A program made the position numbers and the translations under genes. The notes under the pieces were generated by a model that searched no databases, was not told where the DNA came from, and saw only the letters and a program-made list of their open reading frames with translations. A stretch of DNA of 64,000 bases from contig CAMJRR010000009.1 of the NCBI GenBank assembly GCA_946408345.1, forward strand, positions 29,803 through 93,802, written 5' to 3'. Source of the DNA: an uncultured Bacteroidales bacterium (GTDB taxonomy: Bacteria > Bacteroidota > Bacteroidia > Bacteroidales > F082). Of the stretch, positions 1 to 8,273 are shown in pieces (the stretch's first letter is position 1; each line of letters starts with the position of its first letter).

Positions 1-1607
1 ATGAACTGATGCCCGATTTCCTTGATTTTGCCAGTCCGCAGGCCGAGGTAGATGCCACGGCTTTGTTGGAATACCATGCTGGCGTGAGCGTCGATATGGG
101 TTATGGACCCAATGCAAGTGGTGCCTATTCAGAAGATGTGGGGCCTGCCTATCAAGAATATTTCAGCTATAGCGATGACTTAGAACATCGCTATCAGTAC
201 TATTCTTATAATTGGGAAGAGGAATTGATGGAAAACCTTGATGCAGGTATGCCGTTGTATTATGCATCACAAGGCGATGACGGCGGCCATGCCTACGTTC
301 TTGATGGTTATGACGACTTTTATATGTTCCATCTCAATTGGGGCTGGGCAGGTTTTGATAACGGCTATTACGCCATTGATGGTTTTTATTTGACATTCTA
401 TTCCTTCCCGTGGTATCACAATGCCATCTTTAACCTGCATCCCGTTGATGAGTATTATGATGCGCCAAAGGCAGTGGAGCCTTTGAGGGCGTACGCTCAT
501 AATACGAGTACAGCTATTTTGCGAATCGTGCCTGTCCTTGAAACCCGTGGTGGCGATTCTATTGACGATGAAGATATTGCAATTTACATCATGCGCGACG
601 GTATGGTGATTGACTCCTTGGTTGATTATCCTTGGAGCCAAAATCAATATCATGTTTATGCTGACCAACTGGAGAAAAGCGGCACCTATTATTATACCGT
701 ATATGCTGTCAACCATGCTGGTATGAGCAAGGTGACACGCGACACGGTGACCATCGGCGGTACCTGCGACTTGCGCTTCGAGTTGGCTGACACTGGCGGC
801 AACGGCTGGGACATGTCGTCCATCGCTGTACTTGACGAAGACGGAAAGGTCTCACAGCGTGTGGGACTTTGGGAAGGCGGAGAGGCTTCCGTCGTTGTCC
901 CCGTGCCGAAAAACCAGACGGCAACCTTTTTCTGGACCTACGACAATACTTGCTACTCGCATGGGAGTCTCTCGGAGGTCTCGTACGAAATCTACGACTG
1001 GGACGACAATCTGATAGTTGCCTCAGACGGATACCCTGAGGTAGGAGCAATCACTGATTATGAGATTAGTTGCGAGATGGACTGCCGACCTGTATTCAAC
1101 CTGGAAGGTGCTTATGAATGGCACAACGAAGAAGAATACGGTGTCAGGCTGACTTGGGACTGGGATGGCAATGAGAATGAGTTTGCACAATATGAGATTA
1201 CTGATAATGATGGTATGCTTGTCACAACAATAGATGATCCTGGGTACAAGGAGATTTTTCTTAGATGTTATACCACATATCCAATCTTAATTGACTTGGG
1301 AGTTTCCGTCCTCTATCGTAGGGAAAGTGGGGAATATTGCACGTCCGATATAGTCCCGGTGACGGTTGAGGTGACTTCGGTGGATGAGAAGAACCACACA
1401 GCATCCTTATATCCTAATCCCGCTTCGCGTAGTTTTACAGTGGAAGGCACAGTGAAAGACATCAAGGTCTTCGATGCTCTCGGACAATTGGTGCATCAAG
1501 GTGCGGAGCACATCGTTGAGGTCGGTACTTGGCCTAAAGGTGTCTATTTCGTCCGCATCGTGGATGAAAACGATACTGTGTCTACGGTGAAATTCGTCAA
1601 GGAATAA
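1..1607 (+). CDS. C10-family (streptopain-like) cysteine peptidase with T9SS sorting domain, 5' partial
   Basis: The reading frame is open to the left edge, so the N-terminus, propeptide and probably the catalytic Cys are outside the window. What remains has the C10 signatures ALLEYHAGVSVDM and SGAYSED, the catalytic-His region GGHAYVLDGYD and the tryptophan-rich FHLNWGWAGFDNGYY. A beta-rich middle section follows. The last ~75 residues form a T9SS type A sorting domain, with LYPNPAS, a V.D..G..V core and an ending rich in YFVRI and V.F.K. The protein should cross the outer membrane through the T9SS and be anchored or released, acting as a secreted protease. Its 3' end overlaps the convergent glycosyltransferase gene by 11 bp. 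The family call is firm; the substrate is unknown. Confidence 0.85.
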   Translation, partial: ELMPDFLDFASPQAEVDATALLEYHAGVSVDMGYGPNASGAYSEDVGPAYQEYFSYSDDLEHRYQYYSYNWEEELMENLDAGMPLYYASQGDDGGHAYVLDGYDDFYMFHLNWGWAGFDNGYYAIDGFYLTFYSFPWYHNAIFNLHPVDEYYDAPKAVEPLRAYAHNTSTAILRIVPVLETRGGDSIDDEDIAIYIMRDGMVIDSLVDYPWSQNQYHVYADQLEKSGTYYYTVYAVNHAGMSKVTRDTVTIGGTCDLRFELADTGGNGWDMSSIAVLDEDGKVSQRVGLWEGGEASVVVPVPKNQTATFFWTYDNTCYSHGSLSEVSYEIYDWDDNLIVASDGYPEVGAITDYEISCEMDCRPVFNLEGAYEWHNEEEYGVRLTWDWDGNENEFAQYEITDNDGMLVTTIDDPGYKEIFLRCYTTYPILIDLGVSVLYRRESGEYCTSDIVPVTVEVTSVDEKNHTASLYPNPASRSFTVEGTVKDIKVFDALGQLVHQGAEHIVEVGTWPKGVYFVRIVDENDTVSTVKFVKE

Positions 1608-2802
1608 CGACTTTCTTGTATTGCTCAAATATTTGCTGTCCAATGTTTTGGGCAGCAAATGTTTTTATGGCATAGTCGCGAATGGCTTGACGGTCGTATT
1701 CGTTGGAATGGTCAAGCAGTTGGTTTATACCTTGCAGCAGCGCGTCCTCATCTCCTTGTGGGATGAGGATGCCTCTTTCAGGAGAAAGGATTTCGGCAAT
1801 GCCACCCACGGAGGTGCTCAACACAGGTACACCGCTGGCGAAAGCTTCCGCAATGACGCAGGGCAGGTTCTCGAAGTTGGAGAACAACACGAAGAAGTCG
1901 GCATCTTGATAGGCTTGTGCAACCTCGGCAGAGGTTTTCTTGCCATGGAAAAAGACGCAATCTTCCAAGTTGTGCTCTTTTACAAAAGCTTTGAATTCTG
2001 GAGCATCATAGTCATGGATGACATGCAGTTCAAAGTCGTCGCGCTGCTGGCGCAAACGCTCAATAACACGTAAGATGCCGCTGAAGTTCTTGGCCTCGTC
2101 ACGCAAGGTAGAAATATGAAGCATTCGCTTTTTTGAGCCTTGCATATCATTCCTGAGTAGGCCTGAGGGAAGGCTGGAAATGCTTTGCATTCGGCGTAGC
2201 CAATCTATGTAAGGCGGCTGTCTAAGCTTAAACATATCCGTATTCACCAAGTTGTAAATCACCTGAAAGCGGTTGTGCACGCCATGACCTTCCATACACC
2301 GCTGCAAGTCGAGGCTGACGGGCATAATGAGCTCGGCATTATTGGCAATCTTGACGATTTTCCGTTTCAGTTTTCCGACCAACACATCTTTGTTCTGCGG
2401 CTGGTAAATAGTCCAATGCTCAGTGAGGACATATTTGTAGCCAAGGAGTTTTTTCCACAGCAAGGCCACTTGACCAAGAGGGTATGTGACATGCAGATGA
2501 ATCAAATCGGGATTAAAGAAATGCTGTTTGATGTATTTCAAGCCGTATTGGTACATCCGCAGCATTTTGAGTTTGCGAATCGCGTTGATCTTTGGCGGAC
2601 GGATGTAGATCTGCACATGGGTGTGGTGCGCCCCAGGAATCTCCTTGACCTCGAACGATTTCGTCATATTCTTGCCGTCGCAAACGGAGAGGATGACGGA
2701 ATGGCAATCCTCGGGCAATGCGTCAATCATGCGGACGCAGAAGTTGCCCAAGGTGGGGTCATCGGGGGTGGGAAACCAACTCAATAGGTGCAGGATATTC
2801 AT
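1597..2802 (-). CDS. Glycosyltransferase family 4
   Basis: A 401-residue GT-B enzyme. The N-terminus MNILHLLSWFPTPDDP and HLHVTYPLG are typical of GT4 acceptor domains. The C-terminal donor domain has HISTLRDEAKNFSGIL, VFFHGKK and the nucleotide-sugar motif FENLPCVIAEAFASGVPVLS followed by VGGIAEIL. It probably adds a sugar to a surface polysaccharide or lipid-linked glycan at the inner face of the membrane. It is the last gene of a leftward group with a methyltransferase and a flippase, which supports that role. Between the two domains lies an unusual insertion of about 25 residues containing IDWLRRMQSISSLPSG, encoded by a repeat also found between genes elsewhere in the window. Donor and acceptor cannot be told. 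Confidence 0.88.
   Translation of the reverse strand: MNILHLLSWFPTPDDPTLGNFCVRMIDALPEDCHSVILSVCDGKNMTKSFEVKEIPGAHHTHVQIYIRPPKINAIRKLKMLRMYQYGLKYIKQHFFNPDLIHLHVTYPLGQVALLWKKLLGYKYVLTEHWTIYQPQNKDVLVGKLKRKIVKIANNAELIMPVSLDLQRCMEGHGVHNRFQVIYNLVNTDMFKLRQPPYIDWLRRMQSISSLPSGLLRNDMQGSKKRMLHISTLRDEAKNFSGILRVIERLRQQRDDFELHVIHDYDAPEFKAFVKEHNLEDCVFFHGKKTSAEVAQAYQDADFFVLFSNFENLPCVIAEAFASGVPVLSTSVGGIAEILSPERGILIPQGDEDALLQGINQLLDHSNEYDRQAIRDYAIKTFAAQNIGQQIFEQYKKVVIP
2175..2209. repeat. Dispersed repeat copy inside the glycosyltransferase gene
   Basis: The stretch GAAATGCTTTGCATTCGG with GCCAATCT after it matches intergenic copies at 60936-60975 and 62835-62873 (consensus GAAATGC..GCATTCGG, then GCCAATCT). 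Here it is translated, in the opposite sense, as part of the linker between the two GT-B domains. Confidence 0.6.
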
Positions 2803-2847
2803 CAGTTGTTCAGTTGTAGGGCTGTCACACCGTGGCAGCCGTATCAG

Positions 2848-3657
2848 TTATTCGATTCTATGCGTTTTGATGTCAATTTCAAAGTACTTATGTGGCGTCT
2901 CATACGGCACAAGCTTGTGCGTGGGCAAGTCCTCGGGTAGATACACGGCACACAAGGTATTGGAAATATGGTAGACGTGTTTGCGTTTCTCGGCAGGCGC
3001 GCCGTCCAAGATGGCACCCATCACATCCCAGCGGATGGTCTCGGGGTCGAGGCCGTAGTCGTGCCACACGATGATACTGCGATCACCTTTCAGCAGTTTG
3101 AAAGCGGTCTCGGTGTCCTTTTTCACACTCTCGTAATGATGGTCGCCATCCACGAAGACCATGTCATACTTGCCAAAGTGAGGGCCGAAGTCAAAGGTCT
3201 GGGAGTCGCCGTAGAGTTGCTCTACGTTGGTCAGGTCCTTACTGAAGAAGCTGTGAAGGTCGGCGTATAATGGGTTGTCGGTAAGCTTGACGATGTCTTT
3301 CTTCGGCAGATTGAAGGTGACGCAATGTTTGGTCACATCGGCCAAATTGGCCACGCTCTCACCGCGCCAAGTGCCGATTTCGAAGTAGTCCTTTACCGCA
3401 TATCGTTTCGCCAAAGCGCGCAGCAGGGCAATGTCGATGGGCATGGTGGCACCCGAGAGATAGGCGTAAGGTTTCGCGATATCGTGGAAGTTGGGGAACA
3501 ATTCGTTGATTTCGATGACGGGCAGACCATCGGCGAGGCCATATTTACGGATGACGTCTTCCTTATTGCTGCCCTCATCTTGAAGGACCAGGTTGAGCAG
3601 ATAGGGATGCCTGATGATGCGCCCGAGGGCTTTGGTGAATTTATGGAGCTTATTCAT
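2848..3657 (-). CDS. Class I SAM-dependent methyltransferase (Methyltransf_24-like)
   Basis: A 269-residue protein with a Rossmann-type SAM site. YFEIGTWRGESVANLA is motif I, and MVFVDGDHHYESVKKD with IIVWHDYG is the acidic strand and post-motif pattern of the Methyltransf_24 family found in polysaccharide loci. The family also includes cephalosporin hydroxylase-like proteins, and the N-terminal ~80 residues are family-specific. It overlaps the upstream flippase gene by 8 bp, so the two are translationally coupled, and a glycosyltransferase follows. Methylation of a sugar or of an exported glycan precursor is the natural inference. The acceptor is unknown. Confidence 0.75.
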   Translation of the reverse strand: MNKLHKFTKALGRIIRHPYLLNLVLQDEGSNKEDVIRKYGLADGLPVIEINELFPNFHDIAKPYAYLSGATMPIDIALLRALAKRYAVKDYFEIGTWRGESVANLADVTKHCVTFNLPKKDIVKLTDNPLYADLHSFFSKDLTNVEQLYGDSQTFDFGPHFGKYDMVFVDGDHHYESVKKDTETAFKLLKGDRSIIVWHDYGLDPETIRWDVMGAILDGAPAEKRKHVYHISNTLCAVYLPEDLPTHKLVPYETPHKYFEIDIKTHRIE

Positions 3658-4945
3658 TTTCGGTAGGTTGTTTCAAGAATTGTTGTTTCAGTTCGGCGAT
3701 GTAGTTCCGCATCTCGCTCTTGGTCAACAGGAAGTCGCGGCCTTTGAAATGTGACTCCTTGACGAAAAGCACAAACAGGAACACCGCGTTGACCGTATAT
3801 GATACCGCTGAGGTGATGGCTGCACCTGTGACATCATACTTGGGTATCAGCGTGAAGCCACAGACGAAAGTGACGACCAGTCCGCAGAGTGCCGCAAAGG
3901 TGTTCATCTGATAACGTCCGGTGCCCGAGTAATAGTGTCCGAGGATGAGGAAAATACAGTAGAGCAAAATGCCTGGAGCAAGGATGCGGATGAGCCCTGC
4001 CATCTCGCCGAAGTCAGGGCCGAAGACGAAGGTGTAGATTGCAGGCGGTAGCAGGCACAACACCACAACGGCCAAGGTAGAGATAAGAAGACAGATTTTA
4101 CCCAAATCGAGGGTGAGTTTTTGCGCGTAGGCGCGGTCGTCGGCGTTGGCGATGCGGGCATACTGCACGAGGGCGATGCTATTACTGATGATCCAGATGG
4201 CCTCGGCGAGCGAGAGGGCGTTGGAGAATACTCCTACGCGTCCCACATTGATGTATCTGTCGAGCAGATAATAACTCAAACGCAAGTTGAAGAATTGCAC
4301 GAAGTGGCCGGTTTGGTTGAGGAAACCGTATTTGAAGAGGTCTCTTAGTACGGGTTTGTAGTCCTTGTCCGTGTCGTGACTCAGGTTGCCGTACTCTTTG
4401 CGCAGCATCCACACGCCCAACAGGAAAGTACCACCGTATGCGGCATACAGTCCGATGACATAGCCGTAGATGTCGGTTCGCTTCAGTAAGATATAATAGA
4501 TGACCAAGGTCAAAGCCAAAAGCACAGGTTGGAGCAGGGTGTTGTAGTTGGCTTTCTTGATTTCCTCCTTGCCGACCAGGAAGCGGAAGTTGATGTTGCT
4601 GAGCGAGGAGATGAACGACAGGATGGCCACGTGTGCAATCAGGTCGGGGGCCAGTTTGGGATAGAACAGCCAGATGGCAAAGCCCATGATTACCGCAATG
4701 AGTGCTGCCCATACTGTCGAAGCTACTAGTATCTTCTTGAACGAGTGGCGTGGGGCAAGGTAGATGATGCTTGCGCCGCAGATGATATCGGAGAAGATAA
4801 GGATAAAGGATATGGTGGTCAGAAGCAGTGCCTGCGTACCTTTGCCTGTATCGCCCAAAGTCTGGGAGATGATAATGGCTATGGCGAAGTTGAGGGCTGC
4901 CGCCAGTATCTTGGTTCCAAAGGTATTTAGGATTTTCTTGAACAC
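3650..4945 (-). CDS. Polysaccharide flippase (Wzx/MATE-like, PST family)
   Basis: A 431-residue integral membrane protein with about 12-14 hydrophobic segments. It opens FKKILNTFGTKILAAALNFAIAI and has the early ISQTLGDTGKG loop typical of O-antigen/capsule flippases. I place the start at a GTG (4943-4945, V-F-K-K), because a longer reading with an upstream ATG would run through the promoter at 4973-5005. It would move lipid-linked oligosaccharides across the inner membrane. It overlaps the methyltransferase gene by 8 bp. No polymerase (Wzy) is seen nearby, so the rest of the pathway lies elsewhere. Confidence 0.82.
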   Translation of the reverse strand: MFKKILNTFGTKILAAALNFAIAIIISQTLGDTGKGTQALLLTTISFILIFSDIICGASIIYLAPRHSFKKILVASTVWAALIAVIMGFAIWLFYPKLAPDLIAHVAILSFISSLSNINFRFLVGKEEIKKANYNTLLQPVLLALTLVIYYILLKRTDIYGYVIGLYAAYGGTFLLGVWMLRKEYGNLSHDTDKDYKPVLRDLFKYGFLNQTGHFVQFFNLRLSYYLLDRYINVGRVGVFSNALSLAEAIWIISNSIALVQYARIANADDRAYAQKLTLDLGKICLLISTLAVVVLCLLPPAIYTFVFGPDFGEMAGLIRILAPGILLYCIFLILGHYYSGTGRYQMNTFAALCGLVVTFVCGFTLIPKYDVTGAAITSAVSYTVNAVFLFVLFVKESHFKGRDFLLTKSEMRNYIAELKQQFLKQPTENE

Positions 4946-4972
4946 GGGACTTTCATTGACTCTTATTGAACG

Positions 4973-5005
4973 CAAAAATACAAAATTCAGTGTAATGCCT
5001 ACAAA
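4973..5005 (-). promoter_or_regulatory. Bacteroidota promoter for the flippase group
   Basis: On the minus strand TTTG (5002-5005), 21 bases, then TATTTTTG (4973-4980), matching the -33/-7 consensus. It is 28 bases upstream of the GTG start and therefore decides against a longer N-terminus. Confidence 0.7.
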
Positions 5006-5018
5006 CTTTAGTGGCACC

Positions 5019-6215
5019 TTAATAGGTTAGTCCTACAATCCATAAGGGCAGCTTCTTTCCTATGGGGTGTTCCATCATGTCGGCAAGGATGTAGGAATCA
5101 GGGATGTTCGCGATTTGGTCGAAGGTCTTGTCTTGTCCGCCCACTTCCATCGTAATGCGCCCGTCTATACGGAAATCGCCTTGGGTCTTGCTGTATTCAA
5201 CCGTATGCTTCACAGAGAGTTGATTGACGGCAAAACATTCGCGGATGGTTCCAATCTCATTGCGTTGCCCGAGGGCATAGAACATATTGGGGTTGTGCAG
5301 GTAAATTTTGTCGGGTTTTTGTAGGCGTGTTACCGACTTGTTGTCGGAATAAAGCAGATGCAAAAGTTCGGCGCGTTCCATATTCGTGAGATAAGACAAC
5401 ACCGTCTGCTTATTAAGTTCCAAATATGTTGACAGCTTGGCAATGTTCACTTCGTAGGGTACATTCTCTGCCAAGAAAATCAGCAAAGCCTTGATTTTAC
5501 GTGTGTTGGAAAATTCAACTCCGCAAAATTGTGTCATTTCCTGCTCGATAATAAAATTGATGACATTCTCGATGCGGCTGTAATATTCCTCCTCGTTGCC
5601 GTCATAAAAAGGGTAGTATCCCGCATGAAGATACTGCTCAAAAAGCTGTTGAGGCCGGCATAGTTTGTTGATTTCCATACAGATGTTATCGGCATCGGAA
5701 AGAATCTCGTCAAGACTCTTCACGGGGAATTGAATGCCTTTGTAGAAATGGAGGAACTCGCGAAACGACAGTCCTGCCATGTCGTAACTCAGTACACGAC
5801 GCGAGAGGTCGGCATCGGCATTGAGAATCTGCAAAAGGGATGATCCCGAAAAGGTGATTTTCATGTCGGGATAGAGGTCGATGATTTCCTTGATTTCCTT
5901 GCTCCAAGTGGGATATTTGTGTACCTCGTCGAGGAAAAGGTGCTTGCCGCCCATCAAATGGAAAGTTTCGGCCAACTGAAGCAAACTGTGGTTGCTGAAA
6001 TAGAGGCTGTCCAATACGCAATAAAGCGCTTCGCCAGGTTTGATGCCATAGCTTTTCTTGATATACTGTCGCATCAGTGTAGTTTTTCCTACGCCTCTCG
6101 AACCTCGAATGCCCACCAATTGTTTTTCCCACGAAATGGTATTAATCGTCTCGCGGACGATGTCCATACTCACCTGTGAAATCAGAATCTGGTGTTTTTT
6201 GAATAACGTTTCCAT
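5019..6215 (-). CDS. AAA ATPase A (AAA_14 with C-terminal DUF4143)
   Basis: A 398-residue P-loop ATPase. The Walker A motif is GSRGVGKT at about residues 38-45 and Walker B is LFLDE at 93-97. A sensor-like TFSGSSLL follows, then GLSFREFLHF and a winged-helix-like middle section with the DUF4143 domain. It ends in EVGGQDKTFDQI and LPLWIVGLTY. It closely resembles ATPase E at 59713-60915, sharing the whole layout and the ending PLW..GL.Y. These ATPases are very numerous in Bacteroidota and their role is not established. They are cytoplasmic and probably bind DNA. The gene has its own promoter and a repeat array upstream. Divergent flanking DNA and a McrC remnant suggest an accessory locus. Confidence 0.85.
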   Translation of the reverse strand: METLFKKHQILISQVSMDIVRETINTISWEKQLVGIRGSRGVGKTTLMRQYIKKSYGIKPGEALYCVLDSLYFSNHSLLQLAETFHLMGGKHLFLDEVHKYPTWSKEIKEIIDLYPDMKITFSGSSLLQILNADADLSRRVLSYDMAGLSFREFLHFYKGIQFPVKSLDEILSDADNICMEINKLCRPQQLFEQYLHAGYYPFYDGNEEEYYSRIENVINFIIEQEMTQFCGVEFSNTRKIKALLIFLAENVPYEVNIAKLSTYLELNKQTVLSYLTNMERAELLHLLYSDNKSVTRLQKPDKIYLHNPNMFYALGQRNEIGTIRECFAVNQLSVKHTVEYSKTQGDFRIDGRITMEVGGQDKTFDQIANIPDSYILADMMEHPIGKKLPLWIVGLTY

Positions 6216-6238
6216 ATTTTCCGTTTGTCTTTAGGCTG

Positions 6239-6246
6239 CAAAGATA
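6239..6246 (-). promoter_or_regulatory. -7 box for ATPase A
   Basis: TATCTTTG on the minus strand, 23 bases before the ATG at 6213-6215. It lies directly against the repeat array. Confidence 0.7.
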
Positions 6247-6345
6247 TAAAAAAGGTTAATACAATAACCTTTTTTTTATAAAAAACGGTTAATCAACTAA
6301 TCTAGTTATTGCGTTTTTCGGTTAGTTGGGTAAACGATATTTGTC
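6247..6345. repeat. Repeat array upstream of ATPase A, ~33-bp period, 3 units
   Basis: The core GGTTA(AT) preceded by A or T runs and often C recurs at 6254, 6288 and 6320, a spacing of 34 and 32 bp. The first unit also contains a perfect inverted repeat: AAAAAAGGTTA at 6248-6258 and TAACCTTTTTT at 6265-6275. The array adjoins the -7 box, so a protein bound here would be expected to affect the promoter. The third unit is weak. Confidence 0.55.
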
Positions 6346-6474
6346 GGAATTGCGGAGATTTTGTTGGATTTCGCTGGTTTACTACAATACCCCACCGCAC
6401 TCTGTACTCCATTTTTAGACAGAAGGCGGTCGATAAGTCTGTGGAGACGTGCTATGGCGCGTCTCTTATCGGAT

Positions 6475-6523
6475 GGGAATTGCAAATTCCCTTCTCTCGG
6501 CTTCCGCATTACAAATGCGGAAG
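6475..6523. repeat. Two adjacent short perfect palindromes (REP-like)
   Basis: GGGAATT-GCA-AATTCCC (6475-6491) is followed nine bases later by CTTCCGCATT-ACA-AATGCGGAAG (6501-6523). Each has a 3-base loop. The pair sits just upstream of the McrC remnant and looks like a REP/BIME-type element or a scar of a mobile element. No transposase is seen. Confidence 0.7.
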
Positions 6524-6541
6524 AAAGGGGCGGAAGTGAAG

Positions 6542-7023
6542 TATGGGGAAAGTGATGATGTGATTTGTGGCATCCTGTTCGATGGTGCTTGGCTGTGGGA
6601 GGAGTATGTCAATACGGTTTTGGACGGCTTGGGTTTTACTCATGCCGAGAACAAAAAACGCAAGAATAGCATCCATTTGTTTGAGGGTGGTGGCGGTGTC
6701 AGATACCCTGATTTCTATAAAGACGATTTTGTGATTGATGCGAAGTATAAGCGGCTGGGCAGCTATGATAAAGTGTCGAAGGTTGACCCAGACGACGTGC
6801 ATCAGGTTATGGCATATATGACCACACTTAAAGCAACGAGGGGCGGGTTTGTTGCGCCTTTGATGCAGAGACAGCAGAAGATACCGACCGCTTATCTAAA
6901 GGATAGCGTTTCTACTCTTTCCGTTTTGGAATAGAGGTATGCCAGGACGCTTCATCGTATGGGGATTTCTGTGAGAAGATGAGGGGAATGGAGCGGACTT
7001 TTGTTGAATCATTGAAATTGTAA
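6542..7023 (+). pseudogene. McrC-type restriction component, C-terminal nuclease fragment with frameshift
   Basis: Only the C-terminal nuclease half of a McrBC-type McrC protein remains. ILFDGAWLWEEYVNTVL and YPDFYKDDFVIDAKYK show the PD-(D/E)XK layout with D and D-A-K-Y-K. The frame stops at 6932-6934. The correct C-terminal end then continues in the frame one base back, as F-G-I-E-V-C-Q-D and then MRGMERTFVESLKL, to a stop at 7021-7023. The shift lies near the TTTT at 6924-6927. No N-terminal McrC domain and no McrB are nearby. This is the residue of a lost restriction system that would have cut methylated DNA. It is surely inactive as a system. Confidence 0.75.
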
Positions 7024-7081
7024 GAACTCTTTTTTACGTAAGATGTGATGAACATAATATATGTGGAGGTTTTGTTCATTC

Positions 7082-8128
7082 TCACTTCACCATCCCCAAA
7101 ATCACCTCCGGCGCAATGCTCATTTCAGTAACCGCGCAAAGGCCCGTCCCCATATCCTTTAAACTTGCTCCTAACAAAAAGACTTTTTCGTCGATAATCA
7201 GGAAACGGTCATTATTTCGGTGTGTCAGTTGGATGAATTCAATCTCTGGATATTGGGCGTTGTGCTTTTGCAAATCAGTGAGAAATTGTTCGTTATAGCG
7301 GGTGTGGATGGTCGCTGAAACGCCGTCTTTCCGCTTTGTGAACATGGAGAGCACTCGGTCGTCAACATAATTGTCAATCAACACAATTCTTTGTTGGGCA
7401 CTTCGTATGAGATCGGAGATGAAAGTCCAAGCATCCCAAACGCAGCCTGTGGGGAAGACTTGCTCAGGGAGGAGTTTGGGGCCAATATCCTCGATTCTGT
7501 CAAGAATGACCTTGATTGTTTTGTCTGTCTCTTGTTGATGCTGCTCAATGTTGAAGATACGCTCAATAATCTGCGTGTTGTGATTGACGAGTTGCGGAAT
7601 CATGGTAAATGCGCGCATGATGCGGATGTTGACTTCCACGGCAGTGTCAGACCTTAATACACTGCTGAGCATGGCGATGCCATTGCGAGTGAAGGCGTAG
7701 GGCAGGTACTTTAGATTTTGACCTCGCCCACTCTTTAAGGTAACAATTTGTGACCTTAGAGATTCAGACCCTTGGTTTGAGGTAACATTTTGTGACCTCA
7801 AAGATCCTAAACCTTGGTTTAAGGTCGCAATTTGCGACCTTAAAGCGTCGTCGTTGTTCAAGGTAACAAATTGTGACCTTGAACAACTTGTTTCCTCTTT
7901 AGTTAGTTGAAACATAAAATCCGCTGGAAAACGATTGATATTACGTTTAACGGCTTGATTAAGCGCTTTTGTTTCAACGCCATACAACATCGCCAAATCA
8001 GAATCAAGCATTACCTGTTGGCCTCTTATTACACGTATCAGCGATTCTATATTAATATTAATGCTGTCAATGCCTTTGATGTCGCAAATTGCGACTTCAA
8101 GTTTTGTTTCGGAGTCTTTCTTTGCCAT
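7082..8128 (-). CDS. ORF6N-domain DNA-binding protein with internal repeat expansion
   Basis: A 348-residue protein. The N-terminal ORF6N/KilA-N-type domain reads IRGQQVMLDSDLAMLYGVETKALNQAVKRN, then NRFPADFMFQLTKEE, and resumes at LPYAFTRNGIAMLSSVLRSD. Family members usually go straight from the first part to the LPYAF part. Here about 50 residues of a tandem 14-residue repeat, (L/S)RSQ.VTLNQG-like, are inserted at that point. The C-terminal half, VLIDNYVDDRVLSMFTKR and NNDRFLIIDEKVFLLGASL, resembles a phospholipase D-like fold without a clear HKD pair. These genes are typical of phage-derived or accessory DNA in Bacteroidota. Their function is unproven. Confidence 0.8.
   Translation of the reverse strand: MAKKDSETKLEVAICDIKGIDSININIESLIRVIRGQQVMLDSDLAMLYGVETKALNQAVKRNINRFPADFMFQLTKEETSCSRSQFVTLNNDDALRSQIATLNQGLGSLRSQNVTSNQGSESLRSQIVTLKSGRGQNLKYLPYAFTRNGIAMLSSVLRSDTAVEVNIRIMRAFTMIPQLVNHNTQIIERIFNIEQHQQETDKTIKVILDRIEDIGPKLLPEQVFPTGCVWDAWTFISDLIRSAQQRIVLIDNYVDDRVLSMFTKRKDGVSATIHTRYNEQFLTDLQKHNAQYPEIEFIQLTHRNNDRFLIIDEKVFLLGASLKDMGTGLCAVTEMSIAPEVILGMVK
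7736..7882. repeat. Four palindromic units (42-bp period) inside the ORF6N gene
   Basis: Units at 7736-7758, 7778-7800, 7820-7842 and 7858-7882 each read as AAGGT(AA/CG)CAATTTG(T/C)GACCTT, which is self-complementary. The period is 42, 42 and about 38-42 bp, so the frame is kept and the protein gains 14 residues per unit. The most symmetric unit is at 7820. Confidence 0.8.
8076..8100. repeat. Fifth copy of the palindrome at the 5' end of the ORF6N gene
   Basis: The core GTCGCAAATTGCGAC (8081-8095) with near-matching arms TTGA/TCAA is the same palindrome as in the central array. Here it encodes part of VAICDIKGID near the N-terminus. Confidence 0.65.
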
Positions 8129-8195
8129 ATTCTTATTCTTTTACTTATTTCATTGCAAAGAAACACCATCTGTCAAGACAAAGCCGTTGAACAAA

Positions 8196-8238
8196 CGTTT
8201 GTAGTCGACTGTAGTCGTTTGTAATCGTTTGCTGTCGG
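8196..8238. repeat. 10-bp direct repeats upstream of the ORF6N gene
   Basis: CGTTTGTAGT, CGACTGTAGT, CGTTTGTAAT and CGTTTGCTGT follow each other at 8196, 8206, 8216 and 8226. The one-helical-turn phasing places all copies on the same face of the DNA. They sit just upstream of a promoter-like TTTCTTTG (minus strand, about 8153-8160) for the ORF6N gene, so they may be operator sites. Confidence 0.5.
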
Positions 8239-8273
8239 ATATATTGTTGTAAATGAATAAGAAGTGAAATGCT

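Noticed and set aside
4946..5017. Upstream ATG start for the flippase
   Set aside because: It would place the promoter (TTTG-N21-TATTTTTG) inside the coding sequence and adds residues with no family match.
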